From contig JAEZRE010000005.1 of the NCBI GenBank assembly GCA_023412915.1, positions 62,001-126,000 of the forward strand: DNA of 64,000 bases, given 5' to 3'. Positions 60,674-64,000 of the stretch are shown piece by piece. Origin of the DNA: Bacillota bacterium (GTDB lineage Bacteria; Bacillota; Clostridia; Acetivibrionales; DTU013). Position 1 is the stretch's first letter, and the number at the start of each line of letters is the position of its first letter. The notes under the pieces are model-generated. The model ran no database searches, was not told the origin of the DNA, and worked only from the letters and a program-made list of their open reading frames with translations. The position numbers and the translations under genes were made by a program.

Positions 60674-62127
60674 GCGTTACAAGCTTTCTGTCCGAAGCCC
60701 AGAGGTGGACGGAGCAGGATGAAAATATACGCTGTATGGTTCTGGTAGGTTCGCAGGCCAGAGGTACGGCAAGGGCAGATTCGGATGTCGATCTTGTCGT
60801 AATGGCGGAAGATCCCCGGGTATTTATCAGGGATCATTCATTTGCGGGCAGGTTCGGCAGTATAGATAAGATGGAAACAGAGGATTGGGGCAAGGTCACT
60901 TCCGTAAGGGTATTCTATAAAGACGGGCTGGAAGTGGAGTTCTGCTTCACGGATCCTTCCTGGTGTTCAGTACCGCTCGACGCAGGCACGCTTGAGGTAT
61001 TGAGGGACGGTTACAGGATCATGACCGACAAGGAGAATTATTTTTCACTTATCGATATCGATAGCGATGGCAACGCCGCGGGAAAAAACGGAGGAACGCC
61101 GGAGCTTGCGAACCAGACGGAGAAATCGGCGGAAAGCGATCCGGAGCCGGCGAACCAGGCGGAGAAACAGGCGGAAGGCGATCCGGAGCCGAAAGGCCGC
61201 AAGAATACCGGCCGTAGAAAGATCCCCGGGGACACGGCGCCACGCAAGACTGGCGGCCGCGGAAAGATCGCTTACAGAAGTGAAAAAGAAATGCTGGAAC
61301 TGATCCTCGATACGGCCAGGAACGATGAACGCATACGGGCTGTCGTGATGAACGGTTCACGAACGAATCCCGACGCGCCAAAGGACCGTTATCAGGATTA
61401 TGATGTCGTTTACGTGGTCAGCGAATTGAAACCCTTCGTTCAGGACCACAGCTGGATAGATATCTTCGGGGAGAGGATCATATTGCAGATGCCGGAGGCA
61501 ATGGACCTGTTACCTCCGTGCAACGACGGCAGCTTCAACTACCAGATGCTGTTCGCCGACGGAAACAGGATCGACCTGGTTTTGCTCCCGGTCGACAAAG
61601 CAGGCGAACTGCTCGGAAAGGACAGCCTGACAGAAAATCTGCTGGATAAGGACGGCATACTACCGCCGGCCGGAGAGCCGGACGACAGCAGCTATCACAT
61701 AAAGCCGCCGACCGATAAGCTTTATTCCGACTGCTGCAATGAGTTCTGGTGGGTGCTTCAGAACGTCGCAAAGGGCATTTGCCGGGATGAATTGCCTTAT
61801 GCCATGAGAATGTCGGAATATGCCAGAGACATGCTGGATCAGATGCTTTGCTGGCATATAGGCGGCATGAACGGCTTTAAGGTGTCGGCAGGCAAATGCG
61901 GCAGGTATTTTAAAAGATATCTGTCCGAACTCCAATACAAAATGTATGCCGATACTTATTCCAATGCTGAATACGACAAGCTGTGGAAAGCTGTTTTCAC
62001 CATGTGCGGGCTATTCAGGGAAACGGCAAAGGCTGTGGCGGAACGTTCAGGTTTTGTTTATAACGAACAGGAGGACCGCGGTATGTCGGCGTATTTGAAA
62101 GAAATGAAGGGCCATAAACGAAGATAG
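60670..62127 (+). CDS. Fused double nucleotidyltransferase: MNT-like domain plus aminoglycoside 6-adenylyltransferase-like domain
   Basis: 485 residues. Domain 1 (about 1-130) has G-S-Q-A-R-G...S-D-V-D-L, the Pol-beta NTase active site. A charged low-complexity linker (about 135-205) carries a 42-bp DNA repeat (ANQ-EK-AE-DPEP units). Domain 2 (about 206-480) has AVVMNGSRTNPDAPKDRYQD and YDVVYVV, then IILQMPEAMDLLPPCN, the ANT(6)/AadK pattern. Normally these are separate proteins. Resistance to streptomycin is a family property, not proven for this protein. Confidence 0.85.
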   Translation: MSVTSFLSEAQRWTEQDENIRCMVLVGSQARGTARADSDVDLVVMAEDPRVFIRDHSFAGRFGSIDKMETEDWGKVTSVRVFYKDGLEVEFCFTDPSWCSVPLDAGTLEVLRDGYRIMTDKENYFSLIDIDSDGNAAGKNGGTPELANQTEKSAESDPEPANQAEKQAEGDPEPKGRKNTGRRKIPGDTAPRKTGGRGKIAYRSEKEMLELILDTARNDERIRAVVMNGSRTNPDAPKDRYQDYDVVYVVSELKPFVQDHSWIDIFGERIILQMPEAMDLLPPCNDGSFNYQMLFADGNRIDLVLLPVDKAGELLGKDSLTENLLDKDGILPPAGEPDDSSYHIKPPTDKLYSDCCNEFWWVLQNVAKGICRDELPYAMRMSEYARDMLDQMLCWHIGGMNGFKVSAGKCGRYFKRYLSELQYKMYADTYSNAEYDKLWKAVFTMCGLFRETAKAVAERSGFVYNEQEDRGMSAYLKEMKGHKRR

Positions 62128-62186
62128 TATGATTTACTCAAATTTAAGAAATCGCTTGGACTGAATTAATACAGGAGGGCTAATAT

Positions 62187-62642
62187 ATGATCGATACGAA
62201 AAATTTCTCTGAGATGGTGGAGCAATTCCATAAAAAGCTTGAGGTAGTCCCCGAGGAGCTCACGGGAATAAGGCCTGCCGAGGATAGCTGGTCTCTTAAG
62301 GAAATCATAGGGCATTTGATAGACTCAGCATCGAACAACCACCAGAGATTCGTCAGGCTGCAATTCGACGATCTGCTCGGTTTCCCGCCATACGAGGCGG
62401 AAAGCTGGCTGCGGGTGCAGAATTATAGGAGCATGGACTGGAAAGACCTTGTGACACTTTGGTATTCCTACAACCGTATATTGTTGGGGATCATCGAGAA
62501 TATTGACGAAGGCGCGCTGGAAAATGTCTGGGTAAAGGGTGAAGACGCCCTGCCACTGAATTTCATTGTAAAGGATTATTACAGGCATTTGCAGTGGCAT
62601 ATCGGACATTTCGAAGGCAGGCTCAAGGAAGTAAAGGCTTAA
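62187..62642 (+). CDS. DinB-family protein
   Basis: 151 residues; SWSLKEIIGHLIDSASNNHQ (first His), and RHLQWHIGHFEGRL (two His) give the DinB metal triad. ATG 62187 follows CAGGAGGGC. The stop codon lies inside the first unit of a 19-bp tandem repeat. Confidence 0.87.
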   Translation: MIDTKNFSEMVEQFHKKLEVVPEELTGIRPAEDSWSLKEIIGHLIDSASNNHQRFVRLQFDDLLGFPPYEAESWLRVQNYRSMDWKDLVTLWYSYNRILLGIIENIDEGALENVWVKGEDALPLNFIVKDYYRHLQWHIGHFEGRLKEVKA

Positions 62643-62714
62643 TGGTGAAGTACAGGCTTAGTGGAGATGTGCAGGCTTAGTGGTGAAGTACAGGTCTGGG
62701 TGAAGTGCAGGTTA
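62624..62714 (+). repeat. 19-bp tandem repeat growing from the DinB gene 3' end
   Basis: Five imperfect units follow consensus (A/G)TGGTGAAGTACAGGCTT. The first (CAAGGAAGTAAAGGCTTA) is the end of the coding sequence with its stop. Same behaviour as the repeats at 7655 and 9781. Confidence 0.75.
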
Positions 62715-62818
62715 GAAGAGAAGCAGTCGGCATATCGCGGGAGTTCACCGGCACAACACGGTTTTTCCCGGAAGATGAAGGCAAAAAGCTGTTGGTAGTA
62801 TTCAAGACAGGATTGTGA
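62705..62818 (+). other. Possible short gene fragment
   Basis: A 37-codon frame from GTG 62705 reads VQVRREAVGISREFTGTTRF then FPEDEGKKLL...TGL. Its composition looks protein-like, perhaps the tail of a lost gene. It has no SD and I recognise no family. Confidence 0.25.
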
Positions 62819-62825
62819 GGTTGGG

Positions 62826-63452
62826 ATGATTCGATTTTACATAACGAGACATGGCGAAACACTTTGGAATACGCAAAAGAGGATGCAGGGGCACAGGGAT
62901 TCACCATTGACGGAGCTTGGCATAAGCCAGGCGGAATCGCTTGCAGAGGCTTTGAAGGGCATTGAATTCGATGCGGCCTATTCGAGCTCGAGCAGGCGGG
63001 CGCTGCAGACTGCGCGCATAATTATAGGGGACAGGGATGTTCCGGTAATACCGATGGACGGCCTTATGGAAATAAATCTCGGCATATGGGAAGGCATGCT
63101 ATATTCAGAAGCAGAGAGTCTTTACCCCGAGGAATTCAATAATTTCTGGGAGCACCCGGACAGATACAGGACGGTCGGAGGCGAAAGCTTTGAGGCTTTG
63201 CTCGACCGTGTCGGCAGAACCATGGAGACCCTGGCAAGAAGGCATAGAGAGGGAAATCTGCTGGTGGTCACACATGCGGTTACACTGAAAGCGATTATGA
63301 CCTACATAGAAAAAAAGGAAATAAAGGACCTTTGGACCGGCGCATATATTAAGCAGACCTGTTTGAACCTGCTCGAGCATGAGGCTGGTGAATGGAATCC
63401 CGTGATTTGGGGGGACATTTCGCATTTCGAGGAGCAGCCGGCGTCGGGTTAA
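62826..63452 (+). CDS. Histidine phosphatase family protein (phosphoglycerate mutase-like)
   Basis: 208 residues. FYITRHGETLWNTQKRMQGH holds the phospho-accepting histidine (RHG). AYSSSSRRALQTARI and LLVVTHAVTLKAIM (second His) complete the site; EINLGIWEGM is conserved. Similar to CobC/PhoE-type phosphatases; substrate unknown. Confidence 0.9.
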   Translation: MIRFYITRHGETLWNTQKRMQGHRDSPLTELGISQAESLAEALKGIEFDAAYSSSSRRALQTARIIIGDRDVPVIPMDGLMEINLGIWEGMLYSEAESLYPEEFNNFWEHPDRYRTVGGESFEALLDRVGRTMETLARRHREGNLLVVTHAVTLKAIMTYIEKKEIKDLWTGAYIKQTCLNLLEHEAGEWNPVIWGDISHFEEQPASG

Positions 63453-63492
63453 GCCTGCTTTGCCCCTGTTAATATTTCTAAGGAGGTTTACC

Positions 63493-63978
63493 GTGAATAG
63501 CAGCATCAATAAATCTGTAAAAATACATTTCGATTTAAGCTTTGAAATGCTGGAAAAAATGATTTCCAAGTGTCCGGACGAGCTTTGGGATAAAAAACTT
63601 TCGGGGTTCGTTTTCTGGCAGCAGATATTGCATGCCCTGACAGGGGTCGAATACTGGATGAGACAGGCTGGGGAAGAGTTCGTCGAACCGTTTGCAGAGA
63701 GGAAGCTGTACCCGGAGCTCGAGAATGATCCTGAAGGCAATATCACCAAGGCTGAACTGACAGAGTACAAAAACAAGGTCAAAGTGGTTTGCAGCCGCTA
63801 TTTCGAAGGCAGGAACGATGAGTGGCTGGGTGAGCCGAGCGCGATTTGCGGCACGATCAACAACATCGATATAGTATTCATGCTGACAAGGCATGTTCAA
63901 TATCACGTCGGTCATTGCGACAGTATCCTCAGGGACAGGAACTACGAGGCTGTCGAATGGGTGGATTACTTCGGATGA
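63493..63978 (+). CDS. DinB-superfamily protein
   Basis: 161 residues from GTG 63493, behind AAGGAGG. FVFWQQILHALTGVEYWM near the N-terminus and MLTRHVQYHVGHCDSIL near the C-terminus give the metal histidines. Resembles 58397-58894. Three DinB-type genes within 6 kb suggest local duplication or repeated capture. Confidence 0.8.
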   Translation: MNSSINKSVKIHFDLSFEMLEKMISKCPDELWDKKLSGFVFWQQILHALTGVEYWMRQAGEEFVEPFAERKLYPELENDPEGNITKAELTEYKNKVKVVCSRYFEGRNDEWLGEPSAICGTINNIDIVFMLTRHVQYHVGHCDSILRDRNYEAVEWVDYFG

Positions 63979-64000
63979 CCTGACGGAACGGCGCGTCCGC

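Noticed and set aside
46086..63978. Integron-style gene cassette array
   Set aside because: Gene content (GNAT, DinB, DUF1801) is cassette-like, but many genes overlap by 4 bp or lie 4-15 bp apart, leaving no room for attC sites. No attC-like R/L boxes and no integron integrase were seen.

Overview
The window looks like chromosomal DNA of an anaerobic, low-to-mid-GC Clostridia species. This is inferred from gene order (TIGR03960 radical SAM, TIGR03936 protein, RNase G, L21, Prp, L27, Obg, YhbY), an L27 with the Firmicutes-type cleavable N-terminus, glgC/glgD as a pair, reverse rubrerythrin, a C_GCAxxG_C_C protein and strong Shine-Dalgarno (SD) sites. A Ruminiclostridium/Acetivibrio-like host is plausible but not proven.

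Layout. 0.3-1.5 kb: an Rh-type ammonium transporter with a clean promoter. 1.6-6.3 kb: a decayed integration zone against the 3' end of a tRNA-Pro(CGG) gene. It holds three degraded copies of the tRNA 3' end, two tyrosine-integrase C-terminal relics and small cargo genes (TM2 protein, membrane proteins, serine hydrolase, a PD-(D/E)xK-like protein). 6.7-11.4 kb: an LCM-type methyltransferase, then a VanRS-like two-component system and a D-Ala-D-Ala carboxypeptidase sharing the same direct-repeat operator. 11.4-19.3 kb: redox and regulatory genes (rubrerythrin, Crp regulator, flavodoxin and FMN-binding pair, FIST-domain histidine kinase) mixed with relics of duplicated genes. 19.4-22.6 kb: a cytoplasmic-looking NiFe hydrogenase operon with a cytochrome b5-like protein and its own maturation protease. 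22.6-27.9 kb: a zinc-finger membrane protein with a probable frameshift, an acyltransferase, a C_GCAxxG protein, an NdpA-like nucleoid protein and an MFS transporter.

28.1-37.5 kb is the conserved ribosome/RNA-processing block plus a creatininase-family protein, DUF4364 and a QueG-like iron-sulfur protein. 37.7-40.7 kb is the glycogen pair glgC-glgD preceded by three tandem copies of a small structured RNA-like element. A fourth copy sits before the radical SAM operon at 28.1 kb. 40.9-43.2 kb is a polar amino acid ABC importer, followed by a DMT exporter.

44-64 kb is a nearly unidirectional run of small, tightly spaced accessory genes: GNAT acetyltransferases, DinB and HD proteins, TIGR04076, DUF1697, DUF1801, DUF4177, an NAD(P)H oxidoreductase, a methyltransferase and a fused double nucleotidyltransferase. 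Most probably act on small molecules, drugs or stress, but substrates cannot be read from sequence.

The most unusual signals are: the repeated structured element before two GTG-start genes; tandem repeats that grow out of the 3' ends of three unrelated genes; the tRNA-Pro integration graveyard; a TIGR04076 gene whose only plausible start codon is ATA; and the NTase-NTase fusion.
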